Part shown: positions 6,910 through 13,170 of the stretch, piece after piece
How positions within the stretch are numbered: position 1 is the first letter of the stretch
How the letters are laid out: each line of letters begins with the position of its first letter
DNA from: Candidatus Peregrinibacteria bacterium
Lineage (GTDB): Bacteria > Patescibacteriota > Gracilibacteria > UBA1369 > UM-FILTER-53-11
Reading direction: 5' to 3'
Assembly (NCBI GenBank): GCA_023245725.1
Contig: JAHFJU010000034.1
Span: 1-14,789 of the forward strand
Length of the DNA stretch: 14,789 nucleotides
Translations under genes and position numbers: made by a program
The notes under the pieces: model-generated
What the model saw: the letters and a program-made list of their open reading frames with translations, nothing else
Database searches by the model: none
What the model was told of the DNA's origin: nothing

Positions 6910-7635
6910 CTATTGTGACTTGTGAACCGCACCACATGCTTGCGCTGGCGGTGCTGCATTTGTCCTATAGATTATTTTAATATCATCCCCGCAAAAATAC
7001 GCTCTTTCTTTCTGTTTTGTAAACGAAATGTCTTTATCGTGAGTTACTTCCAAAGTATTGCTGCCAAGCCAAGATGCAGAAATATTTTTCCCTTGTCCTG
7101 TAAAATAAAAAACCGAACCACCTCCTTTTTCCCACATAATAATTCCGCTTGTATGAACATACTTTTTGTTTGTAAATTCCTCATTAACTCTAAATTTTTT
7201 CAGATTATCAGGCGCAACTTTATCAACAAGATTTTTCATTTCAAATTCAAACTTAGGCTTAATTCTTCTTTTAGGTTTTCCTCTATCAGAGGAAATTTGG
7301 GTTAGAAATTTACAAAGAATAACATTACGCTTTTTTATAGTTTTTTCGTCTGCGCCAAGTCCTTTCCAAAGTTCAAGATCGTTACCAGTTTCAATAATTT
7401 CTTTTACTTTTTTATAGATTTTCTCATCAAGTGATTTCGTTTCCCATTGAGCCAATGCAAGCGCTAATAAACTATTGTTCCTATCATCATGGCTGTTAAA
7501 CATTTCAGAAAAGTCGTCCATTATTTGCCTACTAACATACGCAGGATTCTTCCCATTATTATATAAGTCAAAAAAATTTTGATATATGTCTAAAAATGTA
7601 TCGTTGCCATCAATTTTTATGTTCCAAGTCCCCAT
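6910..7635 (-). CDS. DUF4259-like protein with unusual C-terminal tail
   Basis: I place the start at ATG 7635 (241 residues) because the protein then begins MGTWNIKIDGNDTFLDIYQNF, the form expected for DUF4259-like proteins (MGxWxxxxxxNDTxxD), and a purine-rich AGAAAG precedes it; an upstream start at 7656 would add seven residues. Residues 1-120 form a helical domain containing NSLLALALAQWETKSLD and the conserved-looking GNDLELWKGLGA. Residues 130-225 look like a second, beta-rich domain with MWEKGGGSVFYFTGQGKNIS and FCGDDIKIIY. DUF4259 has no settled biochemical role; members are often near toxin-immunity loci, which is weak support for an immunity-like job. The last 16 residues (NAAPPAQACGAVHKSQ) are coded by GC-rich, partly palindromic DNA unlike the rest of the gene and may come from an inserted element. 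Soluble, no signal peptide. Confidence 0.65.
   Translation of the reverse strand: MGTWNIKIDGNDTFLDIYQNFFDLYNNGKNPAYVSRQIMDDFSEMFNSHDDRNNSLLALALAQWETKSLDEKIYKKVKEIIETGNDLELWKGLGADEKTIKKRNVILCKFLTQISSDRGKPKRRIKPKFEFEMKNLVDKVAPDNLKKFRVNEEFTNKKYVHTSGIIMWEKGGGSVFYFTGQGKNISASWLGSNTLEVTHDKDISFTKQKERAYFCGDDIKIIYRTNAAPPAQACGAVHKSQ
6918..6958. repeat. GC-rich palindromic segment at the 3' end of the DUF4259-like gene
   Basis: GC-rich stretch in which ACCGC pairs with GCGGT and, alternatively, GCACC with GGTGC, around a central ATGCTTGCGC. It encodes the Ala/Pro-rich C-terminal tail. Short stems, so the element is proposed mainly from base composition. Confidence 0.35.
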
Positions 7636-7743
7636 ATTCTTTCTCACTTGTAGCATTTTTAATACGCCTCACAACAATCATTTAACTTAAAAATCTGAAA
7701 GCCACATCTAGTTGCAAAAAAATCAATACTTTGGCTCGTGCCC

Positions 7744-8298
7744 CTAAAGAATTGGTCTCAGCTTTTCGAGTAGCAATTCAAACGTAGTATATCCTGCCTT
7801 CGCATTGAAATGCCCAGCGTCTTTCAACTTTATTAAGTCAACATTCAATTCTAGTGCAATTTTTTCGCCGTTTCCAAGACAAATAAATGGATCGTCCTCG
7901 GAATGAAAAACAAAAAAATGTTTTGCACTATTGCGAATTTTCTCCCAATTAAATGGTTGTTCAATAAAAGGTCTATCCACCTCATAATATTTAATTGGTT
8001 TGACTCCTGCCGAAGCCGCAACAAAAACTGCTGCTTTAACTTTTGTATTTATTTTTTCAAGTACTCGAAGTAAAAAAGCACCGCCACAACTATGTCCTAT
8101 TAGAATAGTTTCTTCATTAAAGTCACCTTCATACGGCTTTAAGGCAGCAAACCAATGTTCCGGCATCTGATTATTTGGTGTTGGAAATTGTGGAACTGAT
8201 ACTTTATAGCCAAATTCTTCAAGCTGTTTTTTTATCCACGGAAACCAATTCTCTTCTGGATAACCTTCAGTGCCATGTATTATTAGTACATTTTTCAT
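7744..8298 (-). CDS. Serine hydrolase of the RBBP9/YdeN family (alpha/beta hydrolase)
   Basis: From ATG 8298 the product is 184 residues, the usual size of RBBP9/YdeN proteins, and begins with the first strand and oxyanion loop KNVLIIHGTEGYPEENWFPW. The nucleophile elbow is GHSCGG with Ser70; the acid is probably Asp136 in SEDDPF; the catalytic His is His163 in AGHFN. All three are in family order, so the enzyme should be active. The natural substrate of this family is unknown; a small ester or peptide-like substrate in the cytosol is expected. An upstream ATG at 8316 would add MFMNLS, which does not belong to the fold. The gene is last in a run of minus-strand genes behind the LysE-type gene, but has its own -10 box in the 60-nt gap. 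Confidence 0.85.
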   Translation of the reverse strand: MKNVLIIHGTEGYPEENWFPWIKKQLEEFGYKVSVPQFPTPNNQMPEHWFAALKPYEGDFNEETILIGHSCGGAFLLRVLEKINTKVKAAVFVAASAGVKPIKYYEVDRPFIEQPFNWEKIRNSAKHFFVFHSEDDPFICLGNGEKIALELNVDLIKLKDAGHFNAKAGYTTFELLLEKLRPIL

Positions 8299-8331
8299 AG
8301 ATAAATTCATGAACATTATTGACTCATCTTT

Positions 8332-8337
8332 ATTATA
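8332..8337 (-). promoter_or_regulatory. -10 box upstream of the serine hydrolase
   Basis: A perfect TATAAT on the minus strand (8337-8332), 33 nt before ATG 8298. No clear -35 at the right distance (AGTAAA at best). Confidence 0.4.
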
Positions 8338-8358
8338 CTATAGGATTTTTTTATTTTA

Positions 8359-8970
8359 CTATGTCAGGAAAAACTTGATACTTCTGTAAACCATGTCGAC
8401 CGCAAAATACACAAATGTCATGGCGAAAATTTTAAAAATAATCGGCACCACCTTTGGATTAGAAAGGATTTTTCTGAATCGTGAAAATACCACTGCTACT
8501 GCGACAGTAGATAATAGCCATCCAATTTCGACGAGAATTAGAAAGTAATAATTGCCGAAAACTATCTTCTCACTCAATAATATCGCTTTTGGCACACAAA
8601 CCGTGATCCAAAAAGTCCACAGCACACCATTTGCCATTATCATAGCCGATATTTTACCAAGGCTAAAATGTACTTTTTTTCCAGCATCAATTTCGTGGAC
8701 TTTCCATATCGAAATCGAAATCCAAATTAGAATTACTGCGCCGATTAACGACAGCCCTTGAAAAAAACTCTCGGAAAAATTCATTGATGAGAGTGCCAAT
8801 AAGCTTATTAGTGCAACTACAGTTTCTGTAAACATAGCCCATAAAATTATCCGCATACTTTTAATAATTCCGGACTGTAAAATTTCGGTAAAAGTGGCCG
8901 TCAAAACAGGTCCAGGAATTACCCCACCAATTAGCCCCAGCACCAAAGCACTTGTTAATTCGTTGACCAT
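8359..8970 (-). CDS. LysE/RhtB-type amino-acid exporter family protein
   Basis: 203 residues with about six hydrophobic helices, the size and topology of LysE-type translocators. The N-terminus LVLGLIGGVIPGPVLTATFTEILQSG carries the family's Pro-Gly-Pro after the first helix, followed by a Gly that starts the second segment. Middle helices include FFQGLSLIGAVILIWISISIW, and VNGVLWTFW-like residues (ANGVLWTFWITVCVP) match the family's 'NPxxxLFW' region only loosely. Family members export amino acids or other small solutes across the inner membrane by proton antiport; the substrate cannot be told. The start follows the stop of the upstream gene by 5 nt, so the two are probably co-transcribed. 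A tatAAT-like box overlaps that junction. Confidence 0.75.
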   Translation of the reverse strand: MVNELTSALVLGLIGGVIPGPVLTATFTEILQSGIIKSMRIILWAMFTETVVALISLLALSSMNFSESFFQGLSLIGAVILIWISISIWKVHEIDAGKKVHFSLGKISAMIMANGVLWTFWITVCVPKAILLSEKIVFGNYYFLILVEIGWLLSTVAVAVVFSRFRKILSNPKVVPIIFKIFAMTFVYFAVDMVYRSIKFFLT

Positions 8971-8975
8971 ATTTA

Positions 8976-9350
8976 TTATAATTTACAGCTATTTATATTA
9001 GCTAATATTCTTCTGCTTAATTCAAGAGCAATATTTGCGCGAATAATATCTTCGGCCTTATTTCTTTCTCTACGTTTAAATTCTTGGCTTGTTAGATAAG
9101 TCAACAAAGTGGTTATTTCAACGGGAACCATACCACCGCTAAATTGAATATGTTCTTGGACAAACTCAAGTACATCTACAACTCCTGCAAACCAGTTTGT
9201 TTGTATTTTATATATTTTTCCATCAATCATGCCGTGCACAATTTGTTTTGGAATTACTTCACTATGTTCTTCCAGAAAACATCGAACTATTTCTAAAGTC
9301 GAATTTAGATCAACTGACGGTTCTTCTTTTACTAACTTAATGTTACCCAT
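8976..9350 (-). CDS. Orphan cytosolic protein upstream of the exporter
   Basis: I choose ATG 9350 (124 residues, starts MGNIKLVKEEPSVDLNSTLE). The frame is open to a TTG at 9482, but that extension (44 residues) is rich in isolated basic residues and overlaps the SLH gene's stop; it looks non-coding. The protein is soluble, helical and charged, with EIVRCFLEEHSEVIPKQIV, then GKIYKIQTNWFAGVVDVLEF, and a C-terminal helix ending ILANINSCKL. I do not recognise a family. It ends 5 nt before the LysE-type gene, so the pair likely shares a transcript. The 125 nt between this start and the SLH gene hold no clear promoter. Confidence 0.6.
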   Translation of the reverse strand: MGNIKLVKEEPSVDLNSTLEIVRCFLEEHSEVIPKQIVHGMIDGKIYKIQTNWFAGVVDVLEFVQEHIQFSGGMVPVEITTLLTYLTSQEFKRRERNKAEDIIRANIALELSRRILANINSCKL

Positions 9351-9475
9351 ATGAGAATAATTTGTAGCAAGTTTTGTTTCAGTAAACTTCTTGAAGATAG
9401 CAGTTTTTACAAGTTTGTTGCATGTACTTGATTTATATAAAGCGGTTATAATGCTATGAGCTTGCCGCGAAACGC

Positions 9476-10147
9476 TTAGCAAGACTTTGTTGAAACATCT
9501 ACCGTGTTTCCATCAAAATAATATTTGCCGCTGTATTCTTTGCAAGCTGATCCGCCATCATTTATAAATCCACTGAACTGCACATAGTCTCCGACTCGTG
9601 AACCAAATTCTACAGCACAATAATTACCAGGTGCTTTAGAAAGTGCAGAGTTAGTGATGTCATATTTGAATATTCTTCCGCAACCATGCGCTTGCGCAAA
9701 ATCAGATGGAATAAAAATGAATAATTTTTCATCCAAAGACAAACACCCTTCTCCATAAGGCGCACCAACTGAATCCTCTCCATAATTGCCAGCAACATAC
9801 TTTGAATCAAGACCGCTAAACCACGATTTTTTTTCATATTTGCTAAGCGGGCCACAACTATCGAAAGCTATTTTTGCTAAAGATGTTGATGAGGATAAAA
9901 CTGCACCGTTTTCAATATATTCAATAGTACGATCAAGCATAACAGCCAATTCTGCTCGACTTACATTTTTACCTGGGCCAAATGTGCCATCTTTATAGCC
10001 AGAAACGATACCTTTGTCGGCGAGACTTCCGACTGATTCAGAATACCAAGTATTATTTGGAACATCTGAAAACATTTTTACTGATGCAAATGCCAATGTT
10101 GAGCCAAGAAGTACTCCTATAAAAATCAGTGCAAATGTTTTTTTCAT
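9476..10147 (-). CDS. Exported protein with one SLH domain
   Basis: 223 residues. A Sec signal peptide covers about residues 1-22 (KK, then FALIFIGVLLGSTLAFAS). One S-layer homology repeat follows at about 25-77: FSDVPNNTWYSESVGSLADKG, then VSGYKDGTFGPGKNVSRAEL, the textbook SLH pattern. SLH domains hold proteins to cell-wall polymers; a single repeat is fewer than the usual three, as is common in CPR exported proteins. The C-terminal part (about 90-223) is Gly/Ser/Cys-rich with six Cys that could form disulphides and ends FDGNTVDVSTKSC; I do not recognise it. The gene sits alone between the PHP remnant and the orphan gene at 8976; a TATAAA box (10161-10156) lies 8 nt before the ATG. Confidence 0.85.
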   Translation of the reverse strand: MKKTFALIFIGVLLGSTLAFASVKMFSDVPNNTWYSESVGSLADKGIVSGYKDGTFGPGKNVSRAELAVMLDRTIEYIENGAVLSSSTSLAKIAFDSCGPLSKYEKKSWFSGLDSKYVAGNYGEDSVGAPYGEGCLSLDEKLFIFIPSDFAQAHGCGRIFKYDITNSALSKAPGNYCAVEFGSRVGDYVQFSGFINDGGSACKEYSGKYYFDGNTVDVSTKSC

Positions 10148-10171
10148 ATATTCGTTTTATATGCTAAGTGT

Positions 10172-10188
10172 TATTACGTTGCGTAATA
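10172..10188. repeat. Short hairpin between the PHP remnant and the SLH gene
   Basis: TATTACG and CGTAATA form a perfect 7-bp stem with loop TTG in the 48-nt gap between two minus-strand genes. There is no T-run on either side, so it is not a standard terminator. Confidence 0.45.
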
Positions 10189-10195
10189 TATCACG

Positions 10196-10987
10196 TTATT
10201 GCGTTCTTTCGACATGATTTTCTTGCCATCTTTTGTGCGCTCTTTTATAGAGGCATCGTCTCAGTTTCAACTGAATGCCCTGAATGATGTGTAAAATTAT
10301 ATTTGGATCTTTTACCTTTTCTACCGACCTTTTGACTTCAGACATATAGTAATCTCCTGCCCATGCTTGCCATTGAACAACCCTGTCATAATATTTATCT
10401 ACTCTATTTTTTTCACGTTGGATAAAAATCGTTCTGCCTCTTTTGATTGCTTCAAATGGATCCTCTCCTTTTTTTATTAAAGTTAATGTTTGGGGGTCGG
10501 CAATTCGTGAATCTGAACCTGTTGATAGATTTGGCGTATTATTTTCAGAAAAGTATTTATGTGCCTTTTTATTGCCTACTGGGGAAAAATCATTGTGAGC
10601 CTCAAATATATCAATTTTATCTGACAAGGATTCATCCCAATCCGGGTGAACCATGAGTCCTCCTAACGAAGTTAATCCTCTTTTTTTTGCAATTTTCGCG
10701 AGTACTTTTGAACCTGCAAATGGATGTGCCATTGATGTTCTAACTCCATTTATTTCTGCCAATTTTTTCAATGTACAATCGAGGCTATCCGCTGGTGGAG
10801 CTTCTCTCATAAAACGATTGTAGTATGCTCTATAATCTCGTTGCATCTCGTCGGTATGGTCATTTACGTATTTCACAAATGGAAATGCTTCTTCTGTTTT
10901 TTTCATCACCTCTTCATCCTTAAAATAAACAAGAAGATGACCACTTTCAGTGGCTAATTCTGTATCGTATATTTGCCTATTCCTTAT
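10196..10987 (-). pseudogene. PHP-family phosphoesterase lacking its N-terminal metal site
   Basis: The readable protein (237 residues from GTG 10909, or one less from ATG 10906) has the C-terminal metal-ligand regions of the PHP superfamily: SMAHPFAG at 59-66, DIFEAHND at 100-107, and TGSDSRIADP at 130-139, the place of the usual GSDxH. The N-terminal HxH pair and 'DHD' region, needed for the trinuclear metal site, are missing. The frame stays open upstream of GTG 10909 for 26 codons and there encodes ELATESGHLLVYFKDEE, which matches the 'E.t..GHlL.yf' strand of PHP proteins, so coding sequence plainly continued. It ends at a TAA (10990-10988) where the 57-residue ORF's end begins. This is therefore a gene cut at its 5' end, with the join near 10980-10990. 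The Arg in place of His in GSDSR is also unusual. PHP enzymes hydrolyse phosphoesters; this one is probably inactive. Confidence 0.75.
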
Positions 10988-11150
10988 TTAAGCCGTTTTT
11001 TTGTGCATAGGCTCGTGCTGCTGAAGCACTAGAACCACCTTCATACTTAGGTTTTGTTTTAATGCTGGCAGAAACAGTTACACCATCTGAACCAGTTTCG
11101 ATGGCAATTGAATTCCCTTCGCTATCTGAATAAGTTTCGATTTTGCCCAT
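10977..11150 (-). CDS. Small acidic-to-basic protein of 57 residues, unknown
   Basis: ATG 11150 to TAG 10977. The product starts MGKIETYSDSEGNSIAIETG and ends SSASAARAYAQKNGLNKE; it has no membrane segment, signal or Cys and looks like a short beta hairpin followed by a helix. It lies between the VOC-family gene (45 nt upstream) and the truncated PHP gene, whose open frame overlaps its last codons in another register. I do not recognise it. Because the PHP gene is cut exactly here, the 3' end of this ORF could itself be a fusion product. Confidence 0.5.
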   Translation of the reverse strand: MGKIETYSDSEGNSIAIETGSDGVTVSASIKTKPKYEGGSSASAARAYAQKNGLNKE

Positions 11151-11195
11151 ATAGATTATATTTAAATTAATTTACTTATAGAGAAAAAGTGGCTT

Positions 11196-11561
11196 TCATG
11201 CAACGCATCTGGATAGCTGGAGTTTTTGAGACAGCCAAATTACATTTCCATCAGGATCTTTAAACTGAGTTAATATAATATTATCTTTCTTTTGACATCT
11301 TGTTGTTATTTCTACTCCAACTGATTCATAATATTTTGTTGCTTCTTCACAGTTATCTACTTGAAAACCAATACCAGCACAATTAAGATTAACTCCTTCT
11401 TCATCTTTTTTAAGTGCAAGTTCTAAGTTGTTGTCAAAAGAAAGTTCTGACCATTCATCAGTTTTATATAAAACTTTTAATCCTAATTTATTCTGATAAA
11501 AGTTTAAAGATTTTTCCATGTTCTTAACGGAAATCATAAAATGACTTAGTGTTGTTTTCAT
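11196..11561 (-). CDS. VOC superfamily (glyoxalase/bleomycin-resistance-like) protein
   Basis: 121 residues, the size of a single VOC domain made of two beta-alpha-beta-beta-beta modules. Module one: HFMISVKNMEKSLNFYQNKLG with FY..LGLKVLY, the classic opening. Module two: GIGFQVDNCEEATKYYESVGVE and the closing strand FKDPDGNVIWL, the hallmark 'xDPDGNxixl'. His7 and Glu in ELALKK are candidate metal ligands; the substrate (methylglyoxal, an antibiotic, or another) cannot be predicted. The last residues (KLQLSRCVA) are unlike family C-termini and are encoded by DNA resembling the 3' ends of the attC-like elements further on, suggesting the gene ends inside such an element. Start ATG 11561 is natural for the fold. 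Confidence 0.8.
   Translation of the reverse strand: MKTTLSHFMISVKNMEKSLNFYQNKLGLKVLYKTDEWSELSFDNNLELALKKDEEGVNLNCAGIGFQVDNCEEATKYYESVGVEITTRCQKKDNIILTQFKDPDGNVIWLSQKLQLSRCVA
11198..11225 (-). repeat. Weak attC-like 3' arm at the end of the VOC gene
   Basis: Minus-strand CAGCTATCCAGATGCGTTGC then ATG aligns with the element at 13963 (CGGCTATACCGAAACGTTAT then ATG), including a GTTGCAT box in the place of GTTATAT. Only this arm is visible and it does not fold on its own; it may be chance. Confidence 0.25.
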
Positions 11562-11611
11562 AGTTTTGTGGGTTAAGAAAATTCGACTTTTTCTATTTTA
11601 AATATCCGGTT

Positions 11612-11618
11612 GTTGTAC
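11612..11618 (-). repeat. Weak attC-like R'' box after the 104-residue membrane gene
   Basis: Directly after the TGA of the membrane gene the minus strand has GTACAAC (one mismatch to RYYYAAC) followed by AACCGGATAT, similar in order to the R''-side arm of the 11969-12042 element (AACAACGAGTAT). No matching second arm is clear in the 50 nt before the VOC gene. Confidence 0.25.
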
Positions 11619-11623
11619 GATGT

Positions 11624-11938
11624 TCAAAAAAGGCGTTTAACTTGTTTTGCAATTATAATTACTATCTTCGTCAACAGATAACCTACTAAAAAATATTGAA
11701 TTAATCCAGATATAAGTAGAATTATAAAAAAAGACCTACTAAGTTCTTCCCCAACAAATGGCCAAGCCAGTATTTGGAATGTTGGCGTATTTATTAGTAC
11801 CCCTGCCCAAGCTTCGCCACAGAAGTCTCGAGTATTGTCTATGATACAAAGAATTGCGGAATACCCTGGCATAATAATATTTAACCCTGCTAAAAATGAT
11901 CCTATTATGATTGGCCATTTGTTGGGGATTTTTTGCAT
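11624..11938 (-). CDS. Small membrane protein, unknown function
   Basis: 104 residues with three likely membrane helices: WPIIIGSFLAGLNIIMPGYS, a middle segment around FQILAWPFVGEE, and SFFIILLISGLIQYFLVGYL continuing into IVIIIAKQVK. A loop between helices 1 and 2 has two Cys (CIIDNTRDFC). Polar content is low and no enzyme motif is visible. The gene lies between two attC-like elements, so it may be a mobile cassette gene. The start ATG 11938 is at the beginning of the hydrophobic segment. Such small membrane proteins are common orphan cassette products; I cannot name a role. Confidence 0.65.
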   Translation of the reverse strand: MQKIPNKWPIIIGSFLAGLNIIMPGYSAILCIIDNTRDFCGEAWAGVLINTPTFQILAWPFVGEELSRSFFIILLISGLIQYFLVGYLLTKIVIIIAKQVKRLF

Positions 11939-11968
11939 AGTATTATTTTAGACGTTTTTGATATCTTT

Positions 11969-12042
11969 GTATAATGGCCGCGTGTATGCGGAGTGTTCTG
12001 AAGCGAAGCGTAAGAGCCGTAACCAGATACTCGTTGTTAGCT
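11969..12042 (-). repeat. attC-like element (74 bp)
   Basis: Read on the minus strand it starts with AGCTAAC (12042-12036, one mismatch to the R'' box RYYYAAC) and ends with ATTATAC (GTTATAC with one change) at 11969-11975. Next to the end box is a hairpin CCGC-ATACAC-GCGG (11991-11978). The inner part carries TTCGCTTC, shared with the elements at 13025 and 13963. It lies in the gap before the 104-residue membrane gene, with no T-run. The integron identification is an inference from this layout. Confidence 0.5.
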
Positions 12043-12061
12043 GATGTATTCCTTTTCTTTT

Positions 12062-12082
12062 CCGACGATAGTCGGTTGTTTT
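12062..12082 (+). terminator. Hairpin with GATA loop followed by T-run
   Basis: CCGAC (12062-12066) GATA GTCGG (12071-12075) then TTGTTTT on the plus strand. The form is that of an intrinsic terminator on the plus strand, upstream of the methyltransferase promoter; no plus-strand gene ends here, so it may block read-through or antisense transcription. Confidence 0.4.
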
Positions 12083-12117
12083 AAAAATTTCAAATTTCTT
12101 TTTCCGTTTTGGATTTT

Positions 12118-12153
12118 GGGCAAGAGGGGCTGGGGGTGAATTGCCCCTCGCCC
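12118..12153. repeat. GC-rich inverted repeat upstream of the methyltransferase gene
   Basis: GGGC-aa-GAGGGGC pairs with GCCCCTC-GCCC across a 12-nt loop (11 pairs with a 2-nt bulge). It stands out in AT-rich flanks and lies just upstream of the promoter at 12161. No T-run follows on either strand. Confidence 0.55.
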
Positions 12154-12160
12154 AAACACC

Positions 12161-12189
12161 TTTAAAATTTTTTGCAAATACTGTATAAT
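12161..12189 (+). promoter_or_regulatory. Promoter of the methyltransferase gene
   Basis: Perfect TATAAT (12184-12189) with TTTAAA (12161-12166) at 17-nt spacing, 25 nt before the ATG at 12215. This is the only plus-strand gene of the island and has its own promoter. Confidence 0.6.
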
Positions 12190-12214
12190 ATGATGATGCT
12201 TAACTTTTACCTAA

Positions 12215-12916
12215 ATGTTGGAAAAACCAGCTAAATATCAAATTCAAAATCCAGATAGTTTAGAAGGATTTGAGACTTTAAACCCTTTACAGAGTTTATC
12301 TGCTGAAAATTTGAAAAGGAGCCTAAGTATTGCACTTGAATATGGAGTTATTTCTGAGGAGCAGATAAAAGGAAAAGTTGTGGATTTTGGTTGTGGGATG
12401 GGTGGCAGTGCTTGGTATTTAAAACGACTAGGCGGTGACGTTACGGCTCTAGATTTAAAAGAAATGGCTGAGTTAAAAGAACTAAATGTTTTACCTGAAG
12501 ACAAAATTGTTTCAGGTGATGGGATTGAGTATCTTAGTAAACTGCCCGAATCCAGTTTGGACTTAATTGTAGCAATAATGTTTGGGCCTGATCAGCGAGG
12601 AGATTTGGCTAGAAAATTTCTGCAAGTAGCAAAAAGAGTTATTAAACAAAATGGTGCAATACTTGTTTTCAGTGAAGTCGGTAGTTTAGGTGGTTTTGAT
12701 GCTGTAGCAGGTCAAAATTCAGTAAGGTTGGATAACAATTCTCGGATTGTAGTGAAAGCGGATTTAGGGAATAGTCATCAGTACCCATTTTCTGAACCTA
12801 TAGCTGGCTTTAGAAAAGATTTGTTTCCGATTTTCCCGCCATCTGCAGATTTTTTTAAAAACTTTGATCTGCAGAAATTTTTGGATGGATTGAATGATAA
12901 GGATAAAGGAAAATAA
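12215..12916 (+). CDS. Class I SAM-dependent methyltransferase
   Basis: 233 residues. The Rossmann-type SAM site is clear: motif I KVVDFGCGMGGSAWYL (residues 54-69, glycine loop GCGMGG), an acidic residue closing strand 2 at ALDL (Asp80) for the ribose hydroxyls, GDGIEYL at 101-107, and a motif-IV-like strand SLDLIVAIMFGP (114-125), followed by a helix and the strand NGAILVFSEVGS. The acceptor substrate is unknown; the poorly conserved C-terminal half could cover it. Soluble. The gene faces the opposite way to its neighbours but sits between two attC-like elements as a single cassette would, with its own promoter. Confidence 0.85.
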   Translation: MLEKPAKYQIQNPDSLEGFETLNPLQSLSAENLKRSLSIALEYGVISEEQIKGKVVDFGCGMGGSAWYLKRLGGDVTALDLKEMAELKELNVLPEDKIVSGDGIEYLSKLPESSLDLIVAIMFGPDQRGDLARKFLQVAKRVIKQNGAILVFSEVGSLGGFDAVAGQNSVRLDNNSRIVVKADLGNSHQYPFSEPIAGFRKDLFPIFPPSADFFKNFDLQKFLDGLNDKDKGK

Positions 12917-12990
12917 TTCGATTTTGAATGGTCTAAATTCCCCCCTTATCAAAAAAAAGAAAAAACCAAATCCACTTTCTTTTAAAAGCT

Positions 12991-13004
12991 GGGGCGATAG
13001 CCCC
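12991..13004. repeat. Hairpin with GATA loop downstream of the methyltransferase gene
   Basis: GGGGC (12991-12995) GATA GCCCC (13000-13004). It has the same CGATAG apex as the hairpin at 12062 but no T-run on the plus strand. On the minus strand it is followed by AGCTTTT, a weak terminator tail. Confidence 0.5.
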
Positions 13005-13024
13005 AAAAGGAAAACATGTATTTC

Positions 13025-13151
13025 ACATAACGTTCGCGTGTATGCGATGTTGTTGTGCGGTAAAATATGCCACGAAAGTGGCTCACCGCGCAACAATATG
13101 GGAGAACGAAGTAGCAGAGCGACTGAGTGAACCGCCTATACCCTGTTGTAT
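13025..13151 (-). repeat. attC-like element (127 bp), best preserved
   Basis: Read on the minus strand it opens with ATACAAC (13151-13145) and closes with GTTATGT (13031-13025), each one change from RYYYAAC and GTTRRRY. Next to these boxes the arms GGGTATAGGCG and the reverse complement of GTGTATGCGATG are similar, as in the L''/L' arms of attC. The middle is a strong nested stem: TTGTTGTGCGGT with ACCGCGCAACAA (12 pairs with one wobble, 13050-13061 and 13085-13096) and, inside, GCCAC-GAAA-GTGGC. It begins about 20 nt after the stop of the 251-residue gene. No T-run. The call as attC is inference. Confidence 0.55.
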
Positions 13152-13170
13152 GTTGTTTTCGCTACGAGCT

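Noticed and set aside
9350..9476. Further attC-like site between the SLH gene and the 8976 gene
   Set aside because: An ATTATAACC box and an AGCTCATAGC stretch resemble parts of the elements at 13-14 kb, but no partner arm or stem is visible.
8976..9482. Longer form of the orphan gene starting at TTG 9482
   Set aside because: The extra 44 residues overlap the SLH gene end, use a rare start and look non-coding; ATG 9350 is preferred.
10941..10953. Hairpin CCACT-TTC-AGTGG
   Set aside because: It falls in the PHP-derived coding sequence (ATESGH) and is explained by it; short stems of this size are common.
12244..12504. Antisense open frames over the methyltransferase, the large orphan and other genes
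   Set aside because: They lie wholly opposite well-supported genes and have compositions expected of shadow frames.
13025..13151. The palindromic intergenic elements as ordinary terminators
   Set aside because: None is followed by a T-run in the gene direction, and they are 74-127 bp with shared outer boxes, larger than simple terminators.
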